In this document: piece after piece, positions 32,801 through 47,800 of the stretch
Layout of the letters: the number at the start of each line of letters is the position of its first letter
How positions within the stretch are numbered: the first letter of the stretch is position 1
From: Bolinopsis microptera
Lineage: Eukaryota > Ctenophora > Tentaculata > Lobata > Bolinopsidae
Reading direction: 5' to 3'
NCBI RefSeq assembly: GCF_026151205.1
Contig: NC_087075.1
Span: 14,521,628-14,585,627 of the forward strand
DNA: 64,000 nucleotides
The notes under the pieces: generated by a model
Databases searched by the model: none
The model's input: only the letters and a program-made list of their open reading frames with translations
What the model was told of the DNA's origin: nothing
Made by a program: the position numbers and the translations under genes

Positions 32801-35800
32801 TTTTAAAAGAGCTTAAGAGCTATGTCTCTAAAATACCAGAATACGTCAGGCATACTTACCAGAAAAGCCTTTTCCGTCCACTAGGATGTCAGTTCTCCTA
32901 CATGCTTGAGTGAACATGCACAGAACTTTGTTACGATACGATCTGCTCTTCGAGAGTGGGTTCTCTGAAATTACAAACATTTCATTTTAAGACAGTTAAT
33001 TAATTTTCATGAAGACTAGGAAGTTTTCCAAGTCACGATACCACAGATATGATTTTGTTGATCATCTTAAACCCCCAATTTTGCAGGAATACTTCATTAC
33101 TCAACCAGACCATCACATTACCCAACTGTCCAAAGTTAATCTTTTCAAGATTATATCCTACAATATATCCTACAATATATCCTACAATATACCCTACAAT
33201 ATATCCTACAAATACAATATATCCTACAATATATCCTACAATGTACCCTACAATATACCCTACAATATATCCTACAATATACCCTACAACATACCCTACA
33301 ATATATCCTACAATATATCCTACAATATATCCTACAATATATCCTACAAAATATCCTACAATATACCCTACAATGTACCCTACAATACATCCTACAATAT
33401 ACCATACAACATATCCTACAATATACCCTACAATATATCCTACAATATATCCTACAATATACCCTACAATATATCCTACAATACACCCTACAATATATCC
33501 TACAATGTACCCTACAATATACCCTACAATATACCCCACAATATACCCTACAATATACCCTACAATATATCCTACAATATACCCTACAATATATCCTACA
33601 ATATATCCTACAATATATCCTACAATATACCCCACAATATACCCCACAATATACCCCACAATATATCCTACAATATATCCTACAATATACCCTACAATAT
33701 ATCCTACAATATACCCTACAATATATCCTACAATATATCCTACAATATACCCTACAATATATCCTACAATATATCCTACAATATACCCTACAATATATCC
33801 TACAATATATCCTACAATATATCCTACAATATATCCTACTATATATCCTACAATATACCCTACAATATATCCTACAATATACCCTACAATATATCCTACA
33901 ATATACCCTACAATATATCCTACAATACACCCTACAATATACCCTACAATATATCCTACAATATACCCTACAATATATCCTACAATATACCCTACAATAT
34001 ACCCTACAATATATCCTACAATATATCCTATAATATATCCTACAATATATCCTATAATATATCCTACAATATATCCTACAATATACCCTACAATATATCC
34101 TATAATATATCCTACAATATATCCTACAATATACCCTACAATATACCCTACAATGTATCCTACAATATATCCTACAATACATCCTACAATACACCCCCAC
34201 TTACCAGCGATAGCGATGTCGTGTAACCTAGGTAGGTCTGTTAAACACGCAATATTATCTACAGACGTTACACAGTTGCTATGGAGATCTAGTTTTCTCA
34301 GCATCACAATCTTGTTAAACCCTGTCAGCTCAGTTAACTGGTTGTTTGATAGGATCAGCTCGGAGAGGTTCTCGTGTGTCTAAAAGTAACGTTGTCGTGA
34401 GATTAATGAGATCCATTGGGATCGATTTATTTATTTTTGAAGAAAATAATACAAGGCTGAAAGCAACACGGCCAAAGTCCCTCGGATCTACGACCACAAA
34501 AAAAGGATCCATAGGGTAATGAGTCAACAAATAAAGTTAAATACATTTTTAACCAAGAATTCGAATAAATCACTGTCAAAAGTTGTATGAATTTGTTATA
34601 AGTTTTCTATAAGTCGTATAAAATAACCTACCTTGGTGATGACCTTCATGACACTGCAGTGAGTACACACTAATTTAGTGAGAGCCGGGTTAATGTAGTT
34701 CAGGTCCAACACTTCTATCTGGTTGTAACTCACATCCAACTCCTGGAAGCGTTAGAACTTAAGATTAAAGCAAGAATAATAACATAAACTTCAACACTGC
34801 TTTTAAACATTCTTCCTAATTTCTTCATTATCAGAACTGTGAATTTAGGTTAGAGGTCATTATAGAGGCGATAGATAGAGACTACGAGTATCGACTACGA
34901 TGTGTATCTTGTATAGGTCCTTGCTTGTGATTGTATGAATTAGGGTGTGGTATTTACTGACGGGGAAATTTCAAAACACAGTTCATTTTACCTGGCAACA
35001 AATCAAGTGAAGGCTGAAGCCGTCTTTTTGGCGAAATAATTTAAATACAACATTAATTTCACATTTCTAATACTCCAATAATATTACAGTACGTGATCTG
35101 CGCGGGAGGTACATCTCATCATTACACTGTTCGTGCGCCCCACGTAAAAGGTACAAAATCTGAACTCTTATGTTTGCCCCATTGCGACAGAGCTATATTT
35201 AAATTTACTTCTTTCAGTATACTGTATCATAATGTTTTATCGTCCAAATTTCACTGAAGATTCATTAAGTCCGATCAAGCTGAGCACAAAACAAGCGCCC
35301 TGATGAATAATGTGCCTGTTTAGCAATGTTTGTAGCAGAACGGGGCTTTCAGAATCCATCACTCGATAAAAAACGGTGGATAAATACCGGAGCTGAGGTG
35401 AGATGAGGACTTTATTGGGTCTATAAAACCCCCACAGTTGACTGAGCACAATGGTCGGGGAACGGAGGGTTAGATTAAGAAGGGACTCCCGGACTCCAAA
35501 ATATCTTGAATCTTGTCCCTTCATTTAAACTTTTAAAGTATATCGCTGAGAAAATAACGACTTCAACAATTTGAGAGTGGAATGCTATCATCTGGTTTAG
35601 AGTGAAATTGGTTTAGAGTGAAATTGGATGCCTCTGAATTGCTAATAAGGTTGTAGTGATTATTTGGAGCACGACTACAAGCATTTCAGTCTTATTTCGT
35701 CAGTTTTATCAGTTCCTCCCCAAAGGGAGGTGAGCCTTGCCCCGAGGTACTGCAATACGGGGAAGACTCGTGGTCTGGCTGAAGCAAGCTTCACATCCGA

Positions 35801-38800
35801 GACGGATTTCCAAAAATCAATTTAATATTGAAGCTACTCGATGAGAAGCGTATCAGATATTAAACTGATAAGAACAGATACTACACTTGATCTTAGCCAA
35901 AAGGCCGAGAAGCGATAAAATTGAACCGGTGTTTGAGGCCTATATCATGCATCAAAAATATATCCTTGCGTTTGAAATAGATCAAAGATATACATTCGAT
36001 CGAAGAGCCAAAAATATATTCCGAAAAATGTAGACAAAATTTAGACTGGTATGTTTTGAGGTAATCTCAGGTAAAGACAAAATGAGATGAAATTCAAATC
36101 ACAATTTTTAAATGACGTAACTTCTTCGAAAATTTGGGCATTTCAATCGAACAGCTGTGTAATTCAGCTTAATGATGTTATTATAAAACTAAATTATTAA
36201 TCTATACTCAACTATATCAAGTTTAACTAAAGATCAATTATTAAGATAACCTAACCCTACCGTGTTGACTAGTGTACGATACTCTTTACCGTGCGTTATT
36301 GTGATTATTGGTCGCTATACGGCTGAGTGAGTACAGTGTGTAGTGCGAGAATACTTGTGAGCAGGCAGAGTTTATCACAGGTACGCCCCTGTAGGACTAG
36401 TCTGGTTGGCCTGCCTCTATAAATACCTGGCAACCTGTTTATCACAGGTACGCCCCTGTAGGACTAGTCTGGTTGGCTGCCTCTATAAATACCTGGTAAC
36501 CTGTTTATCACAGGTACGCCCCTGTAGGACTAGTCTGGTTGGCTGCCTCTATAAATACCTGGCAACCTGTTTATCACAGGTACGCCCCTGTAGGACTAGT
36601 CTGGTTGGCTGCCTCTATAAATACCTGGTAACCTGTTTATCACTGGTACGCCCCTGTAGGACTAGTCTGGTTGGCTGCCTCTATAAATACCTGGCAACCT
36701 GTTTATCACAGGTACGCCCCTGTAGGAGTAGTCTGGTTGGCTGCCTCTATAAATACCTGGTAACCTGTTTATCACAGGTACGCCCCTGTAGGACTAGTCT
36801 GGTTGGCCGCCTCTATAAATACCTGGTAACCTGTTTATCACAGGTACGCCCCTGTAGGACTAGTCTGGTTGGCTGCCTCTATAAATACCTGGCAACCTGT
36901 TTATCACAGGTACGCCCCTGTAGGACTAGTCTGGTTGGCTGCCTCTATAAATACCTGGCAACCTGTTTATCACAGGTACGCCCCTGTAGGACTAGTCTGG
37001 TTGGCTGCCTCTATAAATACCTGGCAACCTGTTTATCACAGGTACGCCCCTGTAGGAGTAGTCTGGTTGGCTGCCTCTATAAATACCTGGCAACCTGTTT
37101 ATCACAGGTACGCCCCTGTAGGACTAGTCTGGTTGGCTGCCTCTATAAATACCTGGTAACCTGTTTATCACAGGTACGCCCCTGTAGGACTAGTCTGGTT
37201 GGCTGCCTCTATAAATACCTGGCAACCTGTTTATCACAGGTACGCCCCTGTAGGAGTAGTCTGGTTGGCTGCCTCTATAAATACCTGGTAACCTGTTTAT
37301 CACAGGTACGCCCCTGTAGGAATAGTCTGGTTGGCTGCCTCTATAAATACCTGGTAACCTGTTTATCACAGGTACGCCCCTGTAGGACTAGTCTGGTTGG
37401 CTGCCTCTATAAATACCTGGTAACCTGTTTATCACAGGTACGCCCCTGTAGGACTAGTCTGGTTGGCTGCCTCTATAAATACCTGGCAACCTGTTTATCA
37501 CAGGTACGCCCCTGTGGGACTAGTCTGGTTGGCTGCCTCTATAAATACCTGGCAACCTGTTTATCACAGGTACGCCCCTGTAGGACTAGTCTGGTTGGCT
37601 GCCTCTATAAATACCTGGCAACCTGTTTATCACAGGTACGCCCCTGTAGGAGTAGTCTGGTTGGCCGCCTCTATAAATACCTGGCAACCTGTTTATCACA
37701 GGTACGCCCCTGTAGGAGTAGTCTGGTTGGCCGCCTCTATAAATACCTGGTAACCTGTTTATCACAGGTACGCCCCTGTAGGACAAGTCTGGTTGGCTGC
37801 CTCTATAAATACCTGGCAACCTGTTTATCACAGGTACGCCACTGTAGGACTAGTCTGGTTGGCTGCCTCTATAAATACCTGGCAACCTGTTTATCACAGG
37901 TACGCCCCTGTAGGACTAGTCTGGTTGGCTGCCTCTATAAATACCTGGTAACCTGTTTATCACAGGTACGCCCCTGTAGGACTAGTCTGGTTGGCTGCCT
38001 CTATAAATACCTGGCAACCTGTTTATCACAGGTACGCCCCTGTAGGACTAGTCTGGTTGGCTGCCTCTATAAATACCTGGCAACCTGTTTATCACAGGTA
38101 CGCCCCTGTAGGAGTAGTCTGGTTGGCTGCCTCTATAAATACCTGGTAACCTGTTTATCACAGGTACGCCCCTGTAGGACTAGTCTGGTTGGCTGCCTCT
38201 ATAAATACCTGGCAACCTGTTTATCACAGGTACGCCCCTGTAGGACTAGTCTGGTTGGCTGCCTCTATAAATACCTGGCAACCTGTTTATCACAGGTACG
38301 CCCCTGTAGGAGTAGTCTGGCTGGCTGCCTCTATAAATACCTGGCAACCTGTTTATCACAGGTACGCCCCTGTGGGACTAGTCTGGTTGGCTGCCTCTAT
38401 AAATACCTGGTAACCTGTTTATCACAGGTACGCCCCTGTAGGACTAGTCTGGTTGGCTGCCTCTATAAATACCTGGCAACCTGTTTATCACAGGTACGCC
38501 CCTGTAGGACTAGTCTGGTTGGCTGCCTCTATAAATACCTGGTAACCTGTTTATCACAGGTACGCCCCTGTAGGACTAGTCTGGTTGGCTGCCTCTATAA
38601 ATACCTGGCAACCTGTTTATCACAGGTACGCCCCTGTAGGACTAGTCTGGTTGGCTGCCTCTATAAATACCTGGCAACCTGTTTATCACAGGTACGCCCC
38701 TGTAGGACTAGTCTGGTTGGCTGCCTCTATAAATACCTGGCAACCTGTTTATCACAGGTACGCCCCTGTAGGACTAGTCTGGTTGGCTGCCTCTATAAAT

Positions 38801-41800
38801 ACCTGGCAACCTGTTTATCACAGGTACGCCCCTGTAGGACTAGTCTGGTTGGCTGCCTCTATAAATACCTGGCAACCTGTTTATCACAGGTACGCCCCTG
38901 TAGGACTAGTCTGGTTGGCTGCCTCTATAAATACCTGGCAACCTGTTTATCACAGGTACGCCCCTGTAGGACTAGTCTGGTTGGCTGCCTCTATAAATAC
39001 CTGGCAACCTGTTTATCACAGGTACGCCCCTGTAGGACTAGTCTGGTTGGCTGCCTCTATAAATACCTGGCAACCTGTTTATCACAGGTACGCCCCTGTA
39101 GGACTAGTCTGGTTGACTGCCTCTATAAATACCTGGCAACCTGTTTATCACAGGTACGCCCCTGTAGGACTAGTCTGGTTGACTGCCTCTATAAATACCT
39201 GGCAACCTGTTTATCACAGGTACGCCCCTGTAGGAGTAGTCTGGTTGGCTGCCTCTATAAATACCTGGTAACCTGTTTATCACAGGTACGCCCCTGTAGG
39301 ACTAGTCTGGTTGGCTGCCTCTATAAATACCTGGCAACCTGTTTATCACAGGTACGCCCCTGTAGGACTAGTCTGGTTGGCTGCCTCTATAAATACCTGG
39401 CAACCTGTTTATCACAGGTACGCCCCTGTAGGACTAGTCTGGTTGGCTGCCTCTATTAATACCTGGTAACCTGTTTATCACAGGTACGCCCCTGTAGGAC
39501 TAGTCTGGTTGGCTGCCTCTATAAATACCTGGCAACCTGTTTATCACAGGTACGCCCCTGTAGGACTAGTCTGGTTGGCTGCCTCTATAAATACCTGGCA
39601 ACCTGTTTATCACAGGTACGCCCCTGTAGGACTAGTCTGGTTGGCTGCCTCTATAAATACCTGGTAACCTGTTTATCACAGGTACGCCCCTGTAGGACTA
39701 GTCTGGTTGGCTGCCTCTATAAATACCTGGCAACCTGTTTATCACAGGTACGCCCCTGTAGGACTAGTCTGGTTGGCTGCCTCTATAAATACCTGGCAAC
39801 CTGTTTATCACAGGTACGCCCCTGTAGGACTAGTCTGGTTGACTGCCTCTATAAATACCTGGCAACCTGTATATCACAGGTACGCCCCTGTAGAGCTGTA
39901 GGACTAGTCTGGTTGGCTGCCTCTATAAATACCTGGCAACCTGTTTATCACAGGTACGCCCCTGTAGGACTAGTCTGGTTGACTGCCTCTATAAATACCT
40001 GGCAACCTGTTTATCACAGGTACGCCCCTGTAGGACTAGTCTGGTTGGCTGCCTCTATAAATACCTGGCAACCTGTTTATCACAGGTACGCCCCTGTAGG
40101 AGTAGTCTGGTTGGCTGCCTCTATAAATACCTGGCAACCTGTTTATCACAGGTACGCCCCTGTAGGACTAGTCTGGTTGGCTGCCTCTATAAATACCTGG
40201 CAACCTGTTTATCACAGGTACGCCCCTGTAGGAGTAGTCTGGTTGGCTGCCTCTATAAATACCTGGCAACCTGTTTATCACAGGTACGCCCCTGTAGGAC
40301 TAGTCTGGTTGGCTGCCTCTATAAATACCTGGCAACCTGTTTATCACAGGTACGCCCTGTAGGACTAGTCTGGTTGGCTGCCTCTATAAATACCTGGCAA
40401 CCTGTTTATCACAGGTACGCCCTGTAGGACTAGTCTGGTTGGCTGCCTCTATAAATACCTGGTAACCTGTTTATCACAGGTACGCCCCTGTAGGACTAGT
40501 CTGGTTGGCTGCCTCTATAAATACCTGGCAACCTGTTTATCACAGGTACGCCCCTGTAGGACTAGTCTGGTTGGCTGCCTCTATAAATACCTGGCAACCT
40601 GTTTATCACAGGTACGCCCCTGTAGGACTAGTCTGGTTGGCTGCCTCTATAAATACCTGGCAACCTGTTTATCACAGGTACGCCCTGTAGGACTAGTCTG
40701 GTTGGCTGCCTCTATAAATACCTGGCAACCTGTTTATCACAGGTACGCCCTGTAGGACTAGTCTGGTTGGCTGCCTCTATAAATACCTGGTAACCTGTTT
40801 ATCACAGGTACGCCCCTGTAGGACTAGTCTGGTTGGCTGCCTCTATAAATACCTGGCAACCTGTTTATCACAGGTACGCCCCTGTAGGACTAGTCTGGTT
40901 GGCTGCCTCTATAAATACCTGGCAACCTGTTTATCACAGGTACGCCCCTGTAGGACTAGTCTGGTTGGCTGCCTCTATAAATACCTGGCAACCTGTTTAT
41001 CACAGGTACGCCCCTGTAGGACTAGTCTGGTTGGCTGCCTCTATTTTACACTGAAACACCTGGTAGCCTACACAGGAGCATCCACATTTTATGCGAATAA
41101 ACTGATTAGACATGAATCCTATCTGCACAAACTCTTTTATGCTGTCTGCGCACTTTTCTCAAAGCATGGTATAGGATAAAGGGATAAAAGGAACGTGCCC
41201 AATCTGCCCATCCTCTAGCTCTCTAGCTGGACAATAACTTGAAGCATGTGCTTAATACTGCTTACTACTTACTAGCCATGCTCATAGTTAGGAATAATAT
41301 TTGTATACTTACCTTCTATTGTTGACGAGCGTTGTCGTTATAGTTACTAGTAAGTCTAAGATTAGTTGAATATAAGCTCCTCTTGAGACCGCAGGAGAAC
41401 GGTTTGATGTTAATGAACATCTTGTAGAGTGTAGACAGCATGCTAGCAACCTTGTGAGTAGAACACTTTACTTTAACGATATTTTATACGCGTGTGAGTC
41501 TAGGAAATAAGATATACTGCAACCCTTAGCCTTGTTTTTACAGAATAATGACATTTTCCTAAGACCATACTGCACCTATTCACAGTTGTCTGTAACTTAG
41601 TCCGGATGGTACCCCCCACCCCCCCCCCCCCCCCTTAGTCCAGCAGCTTGATTCTTGCTGAACTGGTTGTCCGTTTATAACGTTCTACTTAAAAAAAGAA
41701 GGAGGCTCCTATTGCCTTACGGGTAACATTATTTCAGTTGCTCAGGATCTAAGGACCTAGTTTAGCGCAAGAACAAAGACAGCAACTGCGCAAACACACC

Positions 41801-44800
41801 ATAGTTTTATTATTTAAAGAGGCATTTCGAGCGATTCTGCAGTTATTTTTATTTTATTTTCTCCATTTTTGAAAAGTTCTTCCTCGTCCTCTACTGAACC
41901 ATATTCCCTGTCCTATTATACCCGGCTTTACTTACAACACGATCCTATACCCGGCTTTACTTACAACACGATCATATACCCGGCTTTAATTACAACACGA
42001 TCCTATACCCGGCTTTACTTATGGGTTCATTTACTGTTTTACTTTGGCAACCCCTTTACTTATAATAGTAAGCACTGAGTTATGAACTACCTCAGTAAAA
42101 ACTAGAAGTAGATAGTAAGCTCACTAAGCACTGAGTTATGAACTACCTCAGTAAAAACTAGAAGTAGATAGTAAGCTCACTAAGCACTGAGTTATGAACT
42201 ACCTCAGTAAAAACTAGAAGTAGATAGTAAGCTCACTAAGCACTGAGTTATGAACTACCTCAGTAAAAACTAGAAGTAGATAGTAAGCTCACTAAGCACT
42301 GAGTTATGAACTACCTCAGTAAAAACTAGAAGTAGATAGTAAGCTCACTAAGCACTGAGTTATGAACTACCTCAGTAAAAACTAGAAGTAGATAGTAAGC
42401 TCACTAAGCACTGAGTTGTGAACTACCTCAGTAAAAACTAGAAGTAGATAGTAAGCTCACTAAGCACTGAGTTATGAACTACCTCAGTAAAAACTAGAAG
42501 TAGATAGTAAGCTCACTAAGCACTGAGTTATGAACTTTCTCAGTAAAAACTAGAACTATACCATCAAAACATTCAAATTAAGATAAGCAGAGCCTAAGCG
42601 ATCCAACTTGCCTCACTAAGTAACTATAGTAACTAGTAACTATAGTAACTAGTAACTAGTAACTATAACAACTAGTAACTATAGTAACTAGTAACTATAG
42701 TAACTAGTAACTATAGTAACTAGTAACTATAGTAACTAGTAACTATAGTAACTAGTAACTATAGTAACTAGTAACTATAGTAACTAGTAACTATAGTAAC
42801 TAGTAACTATAGTAACTAGTAACTATAGTAACTAGTAACTATAGTAACTAGTAACTATAGTAACTAGTAACTATAGTAACTAGTAACTATAGTAACTAGT
42901 AACTATAGTAACTAGTAACTATAGTAATTAGTAACTATAGTAACTATAATAACTAGTAACTACAGTAACTAGTAACTTTAGTAACTAGTAACTATAGTAA
43001 CTAGTAACTATAGTAACTAGTTACTTGCCTCATTAAGCGACCGCACATGGATAATTCGTCTATCCGGGCTTGTACTCGTTAATCTCTATCAGAATGGTTC
43101 ATTAAACACGATTATGGAACACTAGGAGCAGTTACAGAACTTTTAATTCCAATTCAGACCAGTGAGTGGTTGAAGATATGCTAAGAATGCCGTTGCTGTG
43201 GCATCTGACGTTCATATGGAGATGAACTTAGTAATTGTTGTAATAAGGAGATGAACGTGGGTAATCTCTGTTAAAGTAGTCACGTTTTAAGCTCTGTGGT
43301 AGTCTACTTCATTTACAGAGCAGTGTATTCTTATTCGTTTTTCTTTGACAGCTTGATTTTAATTTTCTGTCTCAACGTTAGGAGATACAGTACGTAGAAT
43401 AGTACGTTTCTTTAGAACTAATTTTATAGGCCCAGCAGTTTTGCTTTAAAAACAAGGTTTCTTTTAATAAAATATTCATAAAATATTCATCCAAGTCTCG
43501 GATTATATTCATTCAAAACTCACAGTAGATAATTATAATCCACCTTAATATTGTTGATGATATAGCAACATTTTAGTTTTACAAATCCAACTTATCCCGT
43601 TTAAATAACGATTTAGTTGCAAAAGTACAGCAGCTATAAATGCAGAATATAAAGGAAGGATGCGTCTGACTGATATCTTGTTAACAATCACTCTTTTTAA
43701 AGTGGTTTGCTCCACTGACAGAGGTAAGATCTAGTGGTTACCACTAGTTACACACTGTAACCATGGTAACTGACAGAGGTAAGATGATGTTGCTTATTAA
43801 AAACTTGTCATCCTTAAGTCCTTAAATCACGTGATGAAACTGAACTCTCAAATAAATGCCGTCTCCAAAGATCTGAATCAAAGTAAATGTACATCTTTGT
43901 TGGGCATATTTTAATGTCGAAGCGTGTTAGAATGTTAGAATTTATTTATTTATTTATCTGATTCTGTTACCATATTGTGACAAGGTAGTGCTTAAAATAT
44001 CGCATTCCCAGATTGGGCCTTGGTGTCAGATCTAACCCAAGAAGATGGGAACTATGTCCTTAGTTTCGACGAGGAGATATCCAACAACAACCTGATCATG
44101 ATCTTCTACCCGCACAAAGAGTTTCAGATGACGATGAGCTTCAAGGATGATAATCAAGACTGCACAGCTCTCCTCAACTGGACTGCTCAGTCCGCTAAAA
44201 TGGGAGACCTGGTGTTTCCTAGAGTCTGCGACCCATCTCCATCTTATTGGATGCTGCAATTCAACCTTTACTCCAGCACAAGTATGGTCAGGATCTATTG
44301 TGAGGATAACACCCATTTCCTCTTCCCACTTACTCAGGCTGAAGTGTGCGGGAGTGGGTTAGGAGTTAAGACTCTGGTTGACATTAAGTTCAGTGTGGAA
44401 TATGGTCATCTGCTTTACCGAACTGGAGCAGTGAAATACGACAACCAGGATTTACCAGGTGAGACATTTAAAGAGAAAGTAGACCAGGATTTACCAGGTG
44501 AGACATTTTAAGAGAAAGTAGACAAGGATTTACCAGGTGGAACATTTAAAGAGAAAGTAGACCAGGATTTACCAGGTGGGACATTTTAAGAGAAAGTAGG
44601 CCTGAGGTATTTGAAATAATATATTCTTAAAGTTTAGAAAGACTCAGACTGCTAAATTATCACAACATGATTTGCTAACATAGACTTAAACACTTCCCTA
44701 GCTTGCAGTGAGAACGAGTGGATGAAAACGGACGGTAATACTTACGTTTGTAAGGATCAGCTGGAGGGAATGTCTACTTTTGTCCTTGTAAAGAGGGGAA

Positions 44801-47800
44801 TACGAGAAAATATGGAGCCTACGGATGCAAAAGTATGTTTTTATTTTTATTTTTATTTTTTTGCAAAAGTGTGTGCTCATTAGTTGGGCTACAAAACTTT
44901 TCCGATTGAAATAATTTTTGACAGATTTTAGTTTTTAGCACAAAGGGTGCAAGATTACTTTTTTAAATGTTCAATAGATATTTCAAAAACCATATTTTTG
45001 TATGATGTGTAAATCCAACTCATGATGTTTTTAATATTATAACCTCCGACTCTTTCCAGTTCCATGCCACGGATTTAGTTCCAGCTGGGATCACATCCTA
45101 CTTGCAGGACATTCCTTCCCTATAAACACTAACACCGTTCTCACTGTCAAATGTAAACCTCAGACTGCAGGAATAGAAGCCCTTTTCAGGGGGGACAATG
45201 TAATAACATGTAAAACCGAGCAGGAGTACGATAATCTGGAAGAACAAAAGTGTATCGCACTCGGTAGGCATAGAATTATTTTTGATAATAGTCCTCCTTT
45301 CACAAGACTTTAAAATCCCCCGTCTGGCCACCCCAACCCCCCCCCCCCCCCCCCCCCCCAGAAGACACCATCAATATGAACCTTGACTAAGATATCAAAA
45401 TTTCATTGAAGTTAAATATAATGGGTAGGAAGGTGGTGTAAAAGTGACAATTGATTCCATTTAAAAGCTCCTTACTCCTTACTTCTTACTCCTTCTCCTT
45501 ACTCCTTATTCCTTACTCCTTACTCCTCACTCCTTACTCATTACTCCTTATTCCTTACTCCTTACTCCTTACTCCTTACTCCTTACTCTTTACTCCTTAC
45601 TCCTTACTCCTTACTCCTTACTCTTTACTCCTTACTCCTTACTCCTTACTCCTTACTCCTTACTCTTTACTCTTTACTCTTTACTCCTTACGGACGGGAA
45701 CGTGGACAGCAGAACCGGTGAGATGATAATATTCACATTGTACCAAGCTACAAATCTTCTCAGATCATGTATAATCTCTCATAATGCTGCCCTGAATTAG
45801 CCTGAGTAGAGCTAAAGAGTTGATTTTATTCTTCTAAAATAGCAAGTAGTGGCCGATTAGTAGCCGGTTTGGAACCTCAAATAGTAGCCGGCTTATGACC
45901 GGCTAGTGGCCGGTTAAGCGGTTAGTAAGTTAGTAGCCACTTTGTGGCTACTAGCCGGTTAGTAGCCGGCTAGTGACCGCTTTTCAAGTGCCGGCTAGTA
46001 ACCGGCTAGTAGCCGGTGTTCATATGTTACTGTGCAGGGACCTTGCATAGACCGTGCAGGGACTGACCGTGCAGGGACCGTGCATCAAGTGTTCATTGTG
46101 CACTGTGCAGGGACCGTGCAGGGACCGTGCATCAAGTGTTCATTGTGCAGGGACCGTACATAGACTGTCCGGAGCTAAACGACCAACTAGACTTCCCAAG
46201 TAGTTGTTGCCTTACAGTAGGATTAACAGTTACTAAGTTGCACAGTTGCTCAGGTGCTCAGTTGCTCAGTTACTCAGTTGTTCAGTTGCTCATGTGCTCA
46301 TGTGCTCAGTTGCTCAGTTGCACAGTTGCTCAGTTGCTCAGTTGCTCAGGTGCTCAGTTGCTCAGTTGCTCAGTTGCACAGTTGCTCAGTTGTTCAGTAG
46401 CTCATGTGCTCATGTGCTCAGTTGCTCATGTGCTCAAGAGTTGCTCAGTAGTTGCTCAGTAGTTGCTCAGGAGCTAAGGACCCAACTCACCCTACGTTCT
46501 GTTTAACACGAGCAGCAGTTTTATTTATTTTACATAGTTAATCTTTATGGGAACAGCCTGCTGTACTGTCAAGCACTATCCATCACCGTTACTATATCCG
46601 GTGACACTTATTATAAAGCTGTGACTATCTTTCACGGCAGCAACCCTTAAGCCATGGAAGTTGCGAGCACTGTGTGGCACTAGTTATGACCACTTTGCTA
46701 CAGGAACTACCCCAGTAAAGACTTTAAAGCTGTCTGCTGTTCCGTTTAAATTTTAATAGGTAGCTAAGTGATCCAGCGGACCTATAAAAAAGAGACAGTC
46801 TTAAAAACACAAAGGTTAAAGGTTAAACGATATCATTAAACGGCCCATTGACAATGCTCATCCGGGCATATGCCCATCAGTTTCAGTGATGATGGAGTGA
46901 TGATTCATCTTTAGCTTTCTCAAACAGGTCGTTCTATTGAACCTATTAATAACTCAGTAATTACTCAGTAATTACCAAGTAATTACTTACGCTGGGATCC
47001 GGTAGTTTTACCGTTCTGTTCGCGGTACTGAGTGGTTGAAGTGGACCACGTGATGTTTATCTGAGATGATATCAATTGTTCATTGATATATTGGTTACAA
47101 TATAATATTGGGGGAGTTGGAGACCAGTAAATATCATGACAGGATTATAACTTTATAAAGGTTCCAGTTCTATGGAGGCATGATTTGAGCAGTGCTCCAT
47201 GAATTCAACTCTGTTTTTGTTTGCCCGGAGCACTTGCCTTGAATTTTAAGTTTTGGTTTCATCCTGAAACTGAGGATGCTGTGAACCCTAATCTCTGTTT
47301 GTGACCAGCTACCATAGCATAGTACCTTTATTCTCATGTGAATTGAGAACTGCGGCTGTTCATGTTATCACTAGTGACACTGGCTTTCAAGTCTTAGTTC
47401 TCATAATGTTAATTGTTCCAGCTCATCAGGGAGAAAAGGATTTCGCGATTATTTTGGCCAAAAATCGCGATACCGCGAATTTTAACAGACTATACATTAA
47501 ATTATACATAAAATTTGTCGCAAATAATGGGAAAAATCGCGATTCCGTACATGCAGCGATTTCCTTTTGTCCCTGCAGCTCATGAGTGGCTGTAAATGGC
47601 CTAAGCCATTTGCGTTCCTTTTCGGATAATTGTGCTAATCTAGTCTGCTCGAATTAAACCGCTCACTTTCTCAAGCTGTTTCTCTAACAGGTCTGCGCTT
47701 TTTATGTTTCATTATTACTCCTTGAAATATGTCGATATGTGATCAGTGTGAAAAGTGCCGAGCTTTGAGTGAAGCAGACTTCTAGCCGCAAAGAGGAGCA

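Noticed and set aside
33009-34383. Long open frames of 349-444 codons on both strands
   Set aside because: Produced by the 12-bp intronic repeat; several frames are open at once, which marks them as repeat artefacts. Only the LRR exon at 34205-34379 is real.
35237-35524. 95-codon minus-strand open frame downstream of U2
   Set aside because: No recognisable domain, no splice context; within expectation for intronic DNA.
36406-39459. A 1017-codon open frame with a 22-residue repeat
   Set aside because: It exists only because the 66-bp repeat unit is divisible by 3 and lacks a stop in that frame. It lies inside a nischarin-like intron with no splice or start context.
41313-41420. Minus-strand exon with a mitochondrial-presequence-like start (MFINIKPFSCGLKRSLYSTN)
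   Set aside because: A stop codon precedes the gtaagt donor and no continuing exon was found; may be a 5' UTR exon of an unknown transcript, but unsupported.
46127-46506. Cys-rich frames (CSGAQLLSCSVAQLL type)
   Set aside because: The 8-bp CAGTTGCT repeat read in different frames. The short Cys-containing piece near 46157 might be another exon of gene A, but its donor is poor.
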